Of a DNA stretch of 64,000 nucleotides, positions 21,093-33,159 are shown piece after piece (within the stretch, counting starts at the first letter, position 1; every line of letters begins with the position of its first letter). The position numbers were made by a program, and so were the translations under genes. Under the pieces are notes generated by a model. The model saw nothing but the letters and a program-made list of their open reading frames with translations, was not told where the DNA came from and ran no database searches. The stretch is from Agrocybe praecox. Its lineage: Eukaryota; Basidiomycota; Agaricomycetes; Agaricales; Agrocybaceae. The stretch lies in NCBI GenBank assembly GCA_964017145.1, contig OZ024845.1, positions 1,426,001-1,490,000 of the forward strand, read 5' to 3'.

Positions 21093-22442
21093 ATGGCACC
21101 AACAATTCCTCTTGAAGGTCCTCACAGGTTCAATCTCGATGTATCTGGGATAGCAGGTTTCTTTGGTGGAGATGAATCCTTTGCTGCGATGTCTAGCGTA
21201 CACCTTGTCAGAGGACGAAGATGGATGGGATGGTACAACTCTCCAGGAAGTTACGTCGTCGCAAAGAAGTACGGAGTCCTCGCGAAATCAAGGTTGTGGG
21301 ATGGTCTTTTTCCAGGAGTCAATGTCGACCCGACGAAGATGTTGGAACTAGATGGAAGAGTCGGCCCAAGATACCTGGGAGTGCACTCTGGCACGAGCCT
21401 CGAAAAGACGGGGCATCTGTCGTACCTCCTTGCAGAACACTGTGGTGAACTAAAAGACGACCAGGTCGTTGGCACCGCTGCCCGGACAGACCTGCATCTC
21501 ACCATCGTCCACCTGAGTGAATACCCAGAGGAAATCACCCGTGCTGATGGTACCCTACCTTCTGTCCACCTCTCGCCCTTTGATCCAATCGCGATCGTCC
21601 CGATATTGGCAAGCGTCGCAACAGCCGTCGCATGTGGAGTATTCCGAGATTGGTTCAGCTTTTCTATGATTGTTGTCGGGATCTTGGTGAACGGAATTTC
21701 ATGTGCAGTAATTGGATCGGGTGTTTTGAAAGTCAAAGGGCCCAACCCTTCAAAACACTCTCCTCCGGGTGATGGGATTTTCTTCTCGTCAGGTAGCAAT
21801 CAGCGGGTCATCATAGTCAAGGGAGGCGAGCAAATTGTGAGCACTCTCGTGCGCGGCCAATATTTCCTTCACTACGCGAGTCAGTCCAAGTACCACGACA
21901 TCGGTATCTGCTCAGTGGCGCTTACATTCCAATTCCTCGTCCAACTCTTCATGATGCCTCAAGGCACCCTCTTCGGGCAAATTATGTTTATTTCTTCATT
22001 CGCCGTCTCATGGCTCTACAACGCATATTTAGCTTCGGTGGACAGGGAAGACCTACAGAAACGTATCCTCGTCAGCGCCCTTCTCCAGAAGCCCAAGACA
22101 TGGACCGTTCGAGTTCCCAAATACACCACGCTCGCAGTATTGGCCACACTGAACCTTCAAGTTGGAGATGCCCGCAAAATCTTGGATTCATTCATTCCTA
22201 ACAACACAAAGGTTTGGAACTTGGTAAAAGACATTGTTGCAGAGGGTATGAAAACCGAAAGGGATCCAGAGGATATTGTTCAGGGAAAGGACACGACTGG
22301 GTTTACCGAGAGCGAGGCGAATTTATTGCATGATATGATTGCACTGTCCAGTCTTGCCTTCAAGGCTTACAAGGAAATCCCGGCAATATCCGAATCGAGT
22401 AAAAGTGAAGCGTCAATGGAGAAGGTAGAGCACGTGGTATGA
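21093..22442 (+). CDS. Multi-pass membrane protein of unknown function (449 aa)
   Basis: Single large exon of 449 residues starting MAPTIPLEGPHRFNLDV. The first 160 residues are soluble and contain GDESFAAMSSVHLVRGRRWM and an invariant-looking DGLFPGV. Four hydrophobic segments follow at about residues 165-184, 187-211, 269-287 and 293-315 (for example DPIAIVPILASVATAVACGV and IMFISSFAVSWLYNAYLAS). Between the second and third pairs lies a hydrophilic block with RVIIVKGGEQIVSTLVRGQY. The C-terminal 130 residues are soluble and mostly helical-looking. Related proteins are frequent in mushroom genomes but, to my knowledge, have no assigned function, so I do not propose one. A spliced non-coding leader upstream is plausible. 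The start is the first ATG after an in-frame stop. Confidence 0.75.
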   Translation: MAPTIPLEGPHRFNLDVSGIAGFFGGDESFAAMSSVHLVRGRRWMGWYNSPGSYVVAKKYGVLAKSRLWDGLFPGVNVDPTKMLELDGRVGPRYLGVHSGTSLEKTGHLSYLLAEHCGELKDDQVVGTAARTDLHLTIVHLSEYPEEITRADGTLPSVHLSPFDPIAIVPILASVATAVACGVFRDWFSFSMIVVGILVNGISCAVIGSGVLKVKGPNPSKHSPPGDGIFFSSGSNQRVIIVKGGEQIVSTLVRGQYFLHYASQSKYHDIGICSVALTFQFLVQLFMMPQGTLFGQIMFISSFAVSWLYNAYLASVDREDLQKRILVSALLQKPKTWTVRVPKYTTLAVLATLNLQVGDARKILDSFIPNNTKVWNLVKDIVAEGMKTERDPEDIVQGKDTTGFTESEANLLHDMIALSSLAFKAYKEIPAISESSKSEASMEKVEHVV

Positions 22443-23576
22443 ACGCGTCAGGCGCGTGCGCACTTGTCTTTAATTCAAATTTCAAACCGTATTCACGATT
22501 CACGATCCTTTTTCATCAAATATACCCTTACGACAGTAGCTAATAGTCTACAAAAATATGCAACCATTTTTCTTACTAATTAATATAGGTTATTACGCAT
22601 GAAGCTTTGTCTGAATTCACCAATTCCATTCGCGCTGTTATGGAAACTATTTCCATTCCCGGTACTCTTTTCAATATTGAATATCGAGTGCTATGTCGAC
22701 AATTCACATGGTATCCGTACCTGTACAAGTCATCATTAACCCGTTATCAAGACGACATTGGATACTATGTTGGACATCAGTCTGCTCTCTTCAAAAACCA
22801 TCGAATTGGGTCGCGAAGTCTGTAAGCATAGTTCTACTGATCTTATGATTTCCCCTGCTTACGAGCTTGCATTACGCCAATGACCGATGCTAAGCCTGAT
22901 TGTTTAGACGCTGGGAGGTTGGAACTGGTTCTAGTACTAATCGCCGGCCCAATTACGAGGAAGTCAGTTTGAGCCGACGTGGCGCAATTGCGGCCGTGAT
23001 CGAAGGGATGTAGACGAAACTTAAGAAACTCGGTTTATTTCATAGAAATTCTCGTATGTCAGTTGAACGAGGAAACCCAGATCACGGTGTTGATGCCTCC
23101 TGTACTCGGTGAAGATGGAATCAACGGCGAAGTTCACGCATCGAGTAATGATGGAGGCCTGTTACAATGTTCCCGTTTGATCAAGTTAAAACTCCATTAA
23201 GTGTCACCTAAAGCGCTCTCCTTAAGAATGTCTAGCAAGTATGAATGCTTATTTCAGTCGAGTAAGCAAAGGTTGATTTCGAGTTCTATGCCCATCCACC
23301 CCTCACGCGGTGGGGTAAGATTGTTTTCCGGTGCATCCATTTTTATGTGCGCTCAGGTCCGAATATACCTGGGTCACATTTGGGTGCTTCATCCAAATTT
23401 TTGCAAGATGCCAGCTCCACGGCGAAATGTACCGTTATACAAATTTTTTTTTTGGTGCGATCTCGGTGATCGTCTCTAGTCAACCCCGGGACATTGAAGG
23501 TATATCTGACCCCAGTTGCTCATGGTAGTGGTATTCCTTATTCTATACTCCCACACAAGTGTGCTCAATAGGCTAC
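22443..23576. other. Intergenic 1.1 kb, no gene seen
   Basis: Only short open frames without recognisable families or splice logic are present. The last part is the presumed promoter of the DUF6533 gene at 23577. Confidence 0.4.
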
Positions 23577-25383
23577 ATGTCCGATACCGAGCCAGTTACT
23601 GCTCAGATAGTCGAACTCGGACGTGAACTGTAAGTACGACACGCATTAGAGTCGAAGTAATGTAACTCGAGTTCACCTGGCGACACGGATATCCAGATAT
23701 GCAATAAAGGTTAGTTGGGTTGTGTGAAAGAACGCCTTTGACTCTGCATCTAACGATTTTGCTTATCAGCTTTATTGGGTAGCCGTGTCAACACTATGGT
23801 TCTACGACTACCTCACAACGCTTCCAGATGAGGTTGGTTGAAGTCAGACCGTCTTTTAGGCAGCTTATAAAGCTACTAACCGAACCTTTCTAACCATAGA
23901 TCCAGTATGCTTGGAAAGGCTGGAAAACTCCTTGTATGTATTTTGCCATTTTCACATCGAGTACCCCATCTCATCATGGATTCAGTCTTTTGGCTTTATA
24001 TTCTGGTATGTTTCATCGTCTCTTCTAGCCGAATGCTAGTCAATTTTCACCAAACACGCAGAATCGCTACGTGGCTCCTTGCTTTGTCGTAATTAACCTC
24101 GTTGGCAAGTATTTCCAAGTTTCATTATGTCCTATTGCGCCTAGCATCTAACAATGACTTAAAAACGTCTGCAGCATACTTTTCTGAAGCATGGACGCCT
24201 GACGTGAGTAACCCATAGGCTCCATTTTCCATCATTTGCTCACTGATTGATATTTCTTTATAGATGTATGTAACCAACTGACAGTTTACTACGTCCTCAT
24301 GTAATCCGAGCGTCCCAATAGATGTAGTCGGTATGTTCCCGTAAAATCCTTCGCGTTGATGATCACAACATTCGTCGCCGAAATAATCATCACTATACGG
24401 TAACCATTATTCTCCGATTTTTTCTTGTGCCGCGTTTCATTGCTGTTCCGTAGCGTATACGCCCTTTCCCAGAGGTTAAAGGCTGTACTGGTGGTGGCTG
24501 GGGTGATAATGGCAACTCAGTGGAGTCTCATAATATATGTGGCCTCGAAGACATGGAACACGACGCCATTCCAAATCCAGCTTGCGTCCCTCATACCGGG
24601 TCACATGTCTCCGGCGCCTAACATCCCGGTCAATCAAGCCTATCATAGTAAGCTTCATGCTACATTGCTTATATGTTTAATCCGCTGATTCTGCGGATGA
24701 TAGTCTGTGTATTTGTTAGGATGCTAGACTTGTACGTCCAGACAATTCTTTCCCAAATTCTGGGAGGCTAGGTCCTTAATAGTAACTAAATTTTCTTCTA
24801 GAGCAGGATACTTGATAGCAAATATTTGCGCTTCTCTAGTCTTTGATGCCCTCGCATTCTTGACTATTATGACCATCACCATTCAAGCAAGCAGAGGGTA
24901 CGGTATCTACTCCCTGGTGAGGACAATACAACAAGATGGCGTGATGTATTTTTTTGTACTATTTTCGTCAAATCTGACATGGCTATTACTGACCTTGTAT
25001 TCCCCAGTATGTGTTTTTTATACTTCTATATCTATTACTTTACTTACGCCATAAACTAGCCTGCCTTAAAATTTATTCAAGTAGAGTGCGTGCTCTATCC
25101 CGTCCAATTTTCTTCTTCCAGAAACTCACATTATATCCACAATAAAAGACCCACCATCGTCATCTCGAGCGTAATGATCAACAGGATAACCTTGAATCTC
25201 AAGCGAGCGGGCGAAAAAGACTCGGAATGGAGTATGCAAACCTTCGATCCCCCACAAATCAACCTCATGTCGACATCTAAGAGGCGCGGTCTTAACATTC
25301 GACAACTGCGAGGGGATACTAATGATGAGGATATGATACAAGGTCCTGTTCTGAGCGAGATGCAGTTTAGTGACGCTGTGTGA
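23577..25383 (+). CDS. DUF6533-family seven-TM-like membrane protein (copy 1)
   Basis: About ten short exons. The start MSDTEPVTAQIVELGREL runs into an intron (GTAAGT). Next come LYWVAVSTLWFYDYLTTLPDE, IQYAWKGWKTPL, VFWLYIL, NRYVAPCFVVINLV, AYFSEAWTPD, RYVPVKSFALMITTFVAEII, VYALSQRLKAVLVVAGVIMA, ICASLVFDALAFLTIMTITI and a last helix MYFFVLFSSNLTWLLLTL. The hydrophilic tail begins PTIVISSVMINRITLNLKR and ends FSDAV. The block WFYDYLTTLPDE, then aromatic YAW, then NRY is the DUF6533 signature seen in large mushroom families of putative receptor-like membrane proteins. Function is not established. A paralogue with the same exon layout lies at 45225-47065 on the other strand. All pieces of the domain are present, so I read it as intact. 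Confidence 0.8.
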
Positions 25384-27518
25384 CATTTTGTACGCGGTAT
25401 TGGATTATTCAGGAAAATTATAGGCATTAACATATAGTCAAAATAGATTCATCAAGTTGTATAGTTTTGAAGCTGGAAAAGGGTTCATCCCAAATTACAA
25501 CTCAAATCCAGGGAGCCTAGACAGACTGTGCGGCAGAAGAAGAAGAAATGCGTAGAAGCAGAAGACGTCTAAACACGATGTTTTGATTCTTTTCTTTCTG
25601 TGCAGGTGCATGCAAGTGCAAGCGCGTGTCCAACGTCAATTCGGGACTATTATTTACATCATGACATATTATACACAAGTCGGTCTTCACTCACACGAGG
25701 CGTGTATAATATAATGAAACATGTGTTGAGCGCAGTTAGTCGTTTTTTCATTCCTGAGATCATATAGTCCGGCTTTTCTTTCACGCCACACTGTTGTATT
25801 CTTTTTTAGGTGGAGATCACGATCAACTGGCACTTCCCCGCAGATTTTATTTCATTTCCAATTCCATGGATTTGAGTCTGTAACATGCAGATCAATGGTC
25901 AGAGTTAGACTCATTACCGTGGATTGGCTAATTTGGGCGTAGGCTTATAATAAATCTCATCTCTCGTCCCCTGAGAACGCCTCGAGGCAGCCATGGTATT
26001 TGGGATCGACGCGCACGGACATGCCGTTTCCAAGAAGTATACTACGCACATGCACGGCATGAACCTTCTAGCGTACTCTCTCTCTCTACTGTACAGGGCC
26101 GACGGAAATTAAATCTCAACTTATACTAGGGTATGCTACTTGAATGGTACTCAAAATATTGAGGTATTGAATAAGTATCGAAATTTGATGAAGTCCATTA
26201 TTACTGGTTTGAAGCTCCGCTATTACCAATGATGGAGCTCGTTCGGCAGAATGACCGGCCAAATCCATCCTTTAATTAACACTGCTGGCTTTGATCGCTA
26301 TATTTTCAACATATACGGTGAAATATACGTAATATATATTTCACTGTGTATTATGAACATGTATGTCTCGGGCATGCTTTATATGGTAAGCCCGAGACCT
26401 ATATGTTCAACATATGTGCAATAATATATTTTTTATGTATATTTTCCCCGATATGTTGAGTATATAGCGATCAAAGCCAGCAGTGTTATAATCTGGAAGA
26501 CTGAAACGCCGCGAGAAACTTCAAGAGAATCTCGGCTGTAATTAATGTCACAGTTAACATGACAAGGAGTCTCTTGTGTTGCATCCATTCTCTTTTTTTA
26601 TCTGGCCGAGGCCCAGTGTACTTCTTTAAATTTAGTATCAGATCCACCCTTTGAAATCTCTCTTGCCTAGACTACTATCCGGCTAAGAATGAAGCCCAAC
26701 TCTACAAGTACATAAATTTCACATTTGATTGTGGTGCCGACAAAATCGTATTCGACGCTTTGTTCGATAATTCAAGTTGATCATGGAGCCTCATCCACCA
26801 AGTTATGCATTTAAACTTTAAGCGCCGATTTGCTTAACCTCAATGATGGCCGTATCAACTCCGTCCATGGCACGGCGGCCGGCAGATAAATCCGCTGTCA
26901 TCGAAAAGTTTCGGGAGTTGCAAAATCAGGTCTACAGACATTAGGTTTTTTCGTTTGCTCTATAAATTTACATCTGAGTAGCGTAGCATGTATGTATTGT
27001 CATTATGCAAAAATTTCAGCTGAAGCTCTATTCAATGTGGCATACCACGGTTATCAAATCTGAAAATTTGATTTATTTTAAGTAAAACATTATTTACAGT
27101 CGCAAATCTTTTTCATATAACCTCATGCTGTATTATAGGTTTATCAAGGTATACTTGAATCTACACGCCAAATATCAAGGCAGAAACCGGCGAGGGTGCA
27201 ATTATATCAGGCAAACGAATTTGAGAGTGAGATATGTACACGTACGTCCAAACCACAGCTTAGAAAATCCTCTTTCTTTCTCTACTCAAGGCTCCTGGGA
27301 CCTGTTTTGTACACAAGAAAAGTAACCCCAGCTGTACATGATCCATCGCGATTCATTAACTCAAAGTCCAAACCAAATCACCCGAGTCTGAGTCCTCTCC
27401 AACTCCAGGAAGCTCTACGCACCATCCGACTCTTCCGAACTCGCACGAAAAAAAGATCATCATAAGAACCTCCTCCCTCTGAATCTAGTTATCTAGTATT
27501 TTAATATGTATATAATAG
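25384..27518. other. Gene-poor region with a fold-back MITE
   Basis: Holds the inverted-repeat element at 26279-26486. At 26843-26944 a 33-codon frame (MMAVSTPSMARRPADKSAVI, then EKFRELQNQVYRH) looks like an N-terminal exon but has no credible continuation. No other gene is seen. Confidence 0.4.
26279..26486. mobile_element. Fold-back MITE (208 bp), TA target-site duplication
   Basis: The element begins ACACTGCTGGCTTTGATCGC and ends with the exact reverse complement, giving a perfect terminal inverted repeat of about 25 bp. It is flanked by TA on both sides (26277-26278 and 26487-26488). The inner part is also palindromic: GTCTCGGGC near 26370 pairs with GCCCGAGAC near 26391. The whole element would therefore fold into one long A/T-rich hairpin. 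There is no coding capacity. The TA duplication fits mobilisation by a Tc1/mariner-type transposase encoded elsewhere. Confidence 0.85.
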
Positions 27519-27745
27519 ATACAACAAGAGTTTCTAGTACGTATGTAGTGATGTAGTAGATCGAATAAATTAATATGGTGAAAAAAAAGTAGAACGAGTG
27601 AACATCAGATACAACTGACAACAACATATCCTCTTCAATTCCATCTGGCATCCAGTATGTATATATGTAGGTACAACAAGAGTTTCTAGTATGTAGTAGG
27701 TCGAATAAATTAATATAGTCAAAAGAAAAAAAAGAAAAACGAGTG
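27519..27745. repeat. Short direct duplication next to the decayed copy
   Basis: A block containing ACAACAAGAGTTTCTAGTA, then GTAGATCGAATAAATTAATA, then a purine tract and ACGAGTG, occurs at about 27519-27600, again at about 27670-27745, and a third time at about 33850-33930. The third copy lies downstream of the intact gene. Confidence 0.7.
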
Positions 27746-29205
27746 TGCATGTGTCGTATGTACATACATCCATATTTCTAATAGTGTCCATTGTTTGATT
27801 GATTGGTCGGTATAGTACAAATGTCCAAAAGAGAAAATTCGAGGAGAGAGGAAGAGGAGAGGAGAAAAACCATATATAAAAAGGGGGCCATAAATAAACC
27901 GCGAAAGATGATATCATCAAAATAGAAAAAAACCACCATCGCCATCTGATTCCTTTCCACCATAACCACAAACCACCTAAAACTCAAGTGCCTAAGCACA
28001 CACCTCCACACCAACACCCCCCAGCCGCTCACTGACGACGAAGACAGCGCAGGGGATGCTACGAGGGTTGGAGTCAGCGTCGGTGTCGGCACAGGAGTAG
28101 ACCCACTCGTCCCAGTCCGGCTCGACAACGACCTCTGGATCGTACTAAACACATTCATCCTCATCATCATCAGAGGAATAGTGGGCTCGACGACTATCGG
28201 AGTGGTGTCAGGTCATCCTCGGGCTTGGCCTTAGTCGTCGACACAGACACGGTCACAGGGTCCACGACCTCCGCCTCCGCCTCTTCCCCACCCTGCACCT
28301 GCGCCTCAGCCTCCGCATTGAGCTCAGCTCCCAACTGGATAGCCAGAATCATAGACGAAGGCCTCGATATCGAGCGTGATGATGATTCTTTCGCACCACC
28401 GACGTCCTCTTCGATTTCGATGGTCTTGGCTTCCACCGCGTCCGCGTCCGCCTCTGCATTGACCACGACCACCTCTTCCACTTCCTCCGCCATTGTTGTC
28501 GTCATCGAAAGCACCACGATGCCATTCGGGTTGACTTTCTCCTCTTCCTCCTTAGCAGCTCTCTTCTCCTCTTCCTTCTCCGCTTCCTCCCTCTCCTTCT
28601 CTGCCTCTTCGAAGCTTCCTCCCTCGCCCTAACACCCTCCAGCACCTCATTTCTCCTCATCTTCCGGGCCGTATGTGCACAGCAAGCGCCATCCTGCGCG
28701 TTATCAAGGAAAACCTCCCCGCGCGTTATCCATGCGCGTTCTTGGTATTGATGAGGGTGTTAATGTTGGTATTGATGGGGTGTTGGTGTTGGTTGGAATG
28801 CCCATACGCAAAAAAGGACACAGAAGAGGAAGAGGAAGAATCCAATACCACTCGCGGCACCCCTTTATCGATTACGTCGTTCTGCGCTCTTGGTGTTACC
28901 TGCGAAGACGCAGACGCAGGCGAGGCTGATGTAGACAACCCGACCCCAATCCCAACCCCGAGGAATGCAAATGCAAAGGCGAAGAGGGCAGAAGCAGAAG
29001 GATGAGGAGGGGGAGAAGACCCATCATCCATCGACCACTGCGTCTTGGTCTTGCTCGTCACTCCCCACCAACACCCGCAGCGGACACATGCGAATAAGCA
29101 TGATAAGAGTGTCGATAGGCCGATTTCGGTCCTTGTGCTTGTCCGTGTGCTTGTGTTCGTCTTGCACTACTTCCACTTCCACTGTCCTCGGTAGCCTTTG
29201 CCTTG
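27600..29205 (-). pseudogene. Decayed duplicate of the 3' half of the low-complexity protein gene
   Basis: This stretch aligns by eye, in the same orientation, with about 33790-36320, the 3' flank and 3' half of the gene at 34273-38353. Shared landmarks include CATATCCTCTTCAATTCCAT, CATTGTTTGATTGATTGGTC, GATGATATCATCAAAATAGA, the stop-codon region (AGCCGCTCACT), the RSISRPSSMILAIQL segment, NAEADADAVE and the SSKTKTRWS-like block (here SKTKTQWSMDDGSS). Relative to the intact gene, roughly 450 bp (34860-35305) are missing in one piece and there are further indels. The coding frame is broken into at least three frames with stops. I see no start or splice pattern that would rescue it. It is best read as a non-functional segmental duplicate. 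Confidence 0.85.
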
Positions 29206-29692
29206 CCTACTTGTTCCTCTCAGTAGTGCATTACGATTTTCGAACTCGATTGGCGCAGCGGTACTCTCAACTTTGCTGATTGGAACCACCTTGACCTCCC
29301 GCTTTATGCCTGGTAGATCGATCTTCTCTGTTTTATGCTCGTACGTTCTATCATCATAACAGAATACTCTACCTTTCCTGACAGATGTCTGCTTCCAGCT
29401 CTTTTACCCTGTGGTTCTGTATTAATTGGGTCAATGTATGCATCCCCACAATTCACAGAATATATACACCGCGTTACAGAATTATTGGCATACCATGTCT
29501 TCGTATTGGCAATATGTTCTGGTCATCTCAAGATATCACAAATCAGGGTTTGTTTGCCTCCTTGTTATTTATACCACCTGTGCATACTTTGCCGCATATA
29601 CTAGGCAAGCACTGCAGTCCATTGCTTATATGAACCTCCGTCTGGCATCCCACTCAGCAAAGAATACCTGTTCTTAGTTTACTACTCACACA
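29206..29692. other. Intergenic, 5' region of the helical/TPR gene
   Basis: No gene seen. It lies between the end of the duplicated segment and the start codon at 29693 and should hold that gene's promoter. Confidence 0.4.
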
Positions 29693-32600
29693 ATGGCTGA
29701 TCTATTATCCATCGCTCTCGCTACTATCACGCTTGCGACGGCGCTTAAAGACATTATCGAGCTGGCACAAAAGGTCAACGACTCATTCAAGAAGGTAAGA
29801 CATCACAATTAAAAGTCGAAAAGCTCGCCATCTGACCAATCGATTGCTAGCCCGCTCGTAATATGCAAAAAGCAGAATCTCTGGCTGCGGAGACACTTGG
29901 GATCGTACAGGATCTAAAGCGATTCTATGATGGTCATGAAGAAATACTTGGCAATGCCCCGGATATGCGAGACGCCATATTGAAGCTTTTGAAGTGTGTG
30001 TTTATGATCACTTATTGGACGTTTTCATTCATGCTTGCTGTAGAGAAACAGAAATGGTATACGAGGAGTGCAAGCCCATACTCCAACTTCATGGCGCGTC
30101 AAATGGCACAGTGTGTACCTGGATAAAGCGGAAATTTGGACCTTGGTGGAAGCGGAATACCGTGGAGGAATGCATTCGGAGCCTGCGAGATGGGGCAAAC
30201 AAATGTCGAAGTGATTTCATGGTACGAGAATAATCAATATACAGAGGGATACGTAGCTGATACAAATTTTGAAGATGTTTGCATTACTACGTATTGAAGC
30301 CACGACGTCTCAGGTCCAAGTAGCCACGGCTCAAACTCAGGCCACTGCAGTCCAAATCCAGGCTACCACAATCGAAATCCGAGCTGCCGTCATGCATGAG
30401 TTTGCTCGTCCTGATATACATCCACCACAACTCCAAGTTATGGACGACAACCTCCTATCCTTCCTGGGTTCCACTCCCGTCATATTATTCCAACTCCCTC
30501 CACATGTCAAATTGGCCGAACACCTTGTCTATCGGGAATATATCACCCTTCAAGTGGGAAAGATTGCCATCTTATTCAAGGACCTCTCTTCTAGCGGATC
30601 TTATCCAGTGGAAGATCCAGATTCTCTACATTTAGAACCTTACAGCTCTGTTGGTTGGCTAAAGCCTTTTACCAAGGAGGAAATAGAACACGTACAATCC
30701 AATGTCTTCGCCCTCATAGTGGACATACAAAATAACATCCAAGGCAGACACGATAATGGATTGTCGATCCAGCGTGGTGCATATGCAATGGCAGACTTGT
30801 CTGTCTGGCTTGCTAATCTCGACATGCATCAAGAATCTTTAACAATAGCGCGGTTTGCTGTGGACCTTTATAGGACACTCAGCAAGACAAACGAAGACAT
30901 TTATGGACCTCACCTTGCGGATGCACTTTGCTACATGTTGTGCACACTTGTGGACACTGGGGAGCCTGTACAGGTCTACAAAGTAATCACCGAAGCTGTG
31001 ACCCTTGGACGTCGGCTCGTGGTTGCTAATCCAACCTTTGAAGCCCAAATGCAGCTTGCTAAATTGGTTCACTACTCCTCCTATGTTGCGCGTCGGAATG
31101 GAGATTTGGCAAGTGCCATTCAGGATGCCGAAGAAGCGGTACAAACCTACGAGCGTCTCATCGGAAACTCCACATCGGTGTTACCAATGGAAGTAAACAT
31201 CATAGACAAAAAGTGCGGACCAACCGTAATGACGAGGGAAGCCACCCAAGTTAAAGACTTTGCTTGTGCATTGGCAGAGCTGCATTATAGTCTATCTGCA
31301 ACCAGTAGAAGATATGAGTCAGTAAGTGCAGGAATCAAGGCGCTCGAACTATATAGTACACTGGAGCAGAGGGGCCATCACACCAATTTCAGTGTTTCAA
31401 TAGCAAATCTTTTTGGCTCTCTCTCATCCGACAAGTATCGAGATGTAATCTCCGTCGAGCAGGCTCTTTCCTACGCACAAAAAGCTGGGTCTCAATATGA
31501 GAAGGTCCTTCAACACACCGGAAATGTCCCCCGCGGCCTTCCTTTTTCCCTGGCGAGGCAAGGCACAATTTTATCATATTTAGGCCGCGTTGAGGAGGCA
31601 TATGTGGTGTGCCAGAAACTTGAACAAATAGTTCAAAAGCATATTGAGGATCATCAGCTCCGTGCCGAATCACTTCTGCAACTAACGGAAAATCTTTACT
31701 ATTGCAGGCATTACGTGGAGGCAGCGTTGGTCGGGGAACAATTGGTTGCAACCTGCCGAGTATCACTTTTAGATTGGAATCTCTACAACGCCTACATCTA
31801 CACTTCTAGGGCCTTTGAAGGGTCAGGAAACACACTCAAAGCAGTACAAATTGCGGAGTCAGCAGTCAGCTATTATCGCATTCTAGCATTTCAAGATTCT
31901 AAAAACATCAAATTTCTTGCTGCCAGCGTTGACAATCTGGCACGTCAACTCGTATTAGCGGCTGAGCACGAACGAGCCCTTAGCGAAGGGCACGAAGCAA
32001 TGAAGCTGTATACCAGCTTGATTAAAAAGGACCCCTTTGTGATCGAGGATTACATGGAAACCCTTCAACTAAATATGGAGATTGCCACACGGGCAAAGAT
32101 GGAAATCCAGTCCCTAGAAAGAAGCCGGCAGGTCGTTCAGTATTCTCGGGCACTGGTCAAGCAATTTCCCAACCAACAAATATCCTTTATTCGTCTCATC
32201 AGGGAGCACGCAAACCTGTTGGAAGACTTTGGCCAACTTTCAGAAGCCAACACCACCATTGAAGAGGCTCTTAGCTGGTTCGACGTGCACTCAACTCAAG
32301 ATGTCGATGAAGAGTTGGCAGAACTGCACTCTGACACACTTAAAGATTCTGGCAGACTTCTCTTCCACCAAGATCATCTCGACAAGGCATTAAGTGCCTG
32401 GGACAAGGCTATCAGAGTTGGGCAACCCTTTGCGAACAGTCATTCTGTTGCCTACAATCTTCTCTGCGCAAAGATGGAAACCCTCGCGGTATTATAGATA
32501 TTCCACTTGCGCTTGCCAACATTGAAGATTTTCCTATGTTTGCTGCCGACCATGATTTAGAGGAGGAAGATGTCTACGTATCTTACTTGAACATTGTATC

Positions 32601-33159
32601 GCTTGTCTACCGATCCAGTGGCGACATCGATCACGCAGTGTCCAACATTCAACGGTCGATCGACATTGATCGAAATCAAGACAGAATTCCATTTTCATGG
32701 ATTTTGTCTGATCTTGCCGACGCTGGAGAGGAAGAAAGGGCCTTTACCGTTGCGAGTGAGGCCATACAAAAATGCGAGAAGTGGCGGGACAGTTCCTCAA
32801 TCATCGAAAAGGGGTGCTATGCTGAGGCGCGGTATACTCTGTCCCTACGTCTCTTCACCAACAACGATCTTGTTCGGGCACGAGAACTGCTTTTGGACAT
32901 CCGATCGTTTTGCCAACAACATTCTCAAACTAAAAATCTTTGGTTCCTCACTCTGGCTATAACCCTATGGGCATTAGGACACCTGGAGTGCGCATCAGGC
33001 CGACACGAAGAAGGCATCGCTGCAAGAACCGAGCTCACCGAGTTGCGAAAACGACTTCAGCTCATATATCCGCGTCTTGATGAATTTGTGGAAGTGGGGT
33101 TGAAAAGAGAACGAAACTTTGCTGCGTGGAAGAACCTCCTAAAAAAAGATCAATCTTAA
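29693..33159 (+). CDS. Helical N-terminal domain plus TPR-like repeat protein, one apparent frameshift
   Basis: Exons 29693-29794, 29851-29993, 30044-30221 and 30275 onward join in phase. Residues 1-141 (MADLLSIALATITLATALKD onward) form an alpha-helical domain resembling the four-helix-bundle adaptor/MLKL-N-terminal-like domains that precede NB-ARC or TPR modules in mushroom proteins. A low-complexity spacer follows (repeats of QATA/QIQAT, about residues 150-175). The rest is a long helical-repeat array of TPR character (for example YAMADLSVWLANLDMHQESL, SAIQDAEEAVQTYERLIG, ALSYAQKAGSQYEKVLQ and KALSAWDKAIRVGQ). No nucleotide-binding motif is seen, so this is not a complete NLR-like protein. 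The first frame stops at 32495-32497, but the same kind of repeat continues at once in another frame (KDGNPRGIIDIPLALANIED onward) to 33159. I could not find a convincing intron to join them. The full product would be about 1,090 residues. Confidence 0.7.

Noticed and set aside
12836..25383. Possible terpene biosynthetic cluster including the genes to the right of the synthase
   Set aside because: The next genes are housekeeping mitochondrial proteins and membrane proteins of unknown role. No oxidising enzyme or regulator is present.
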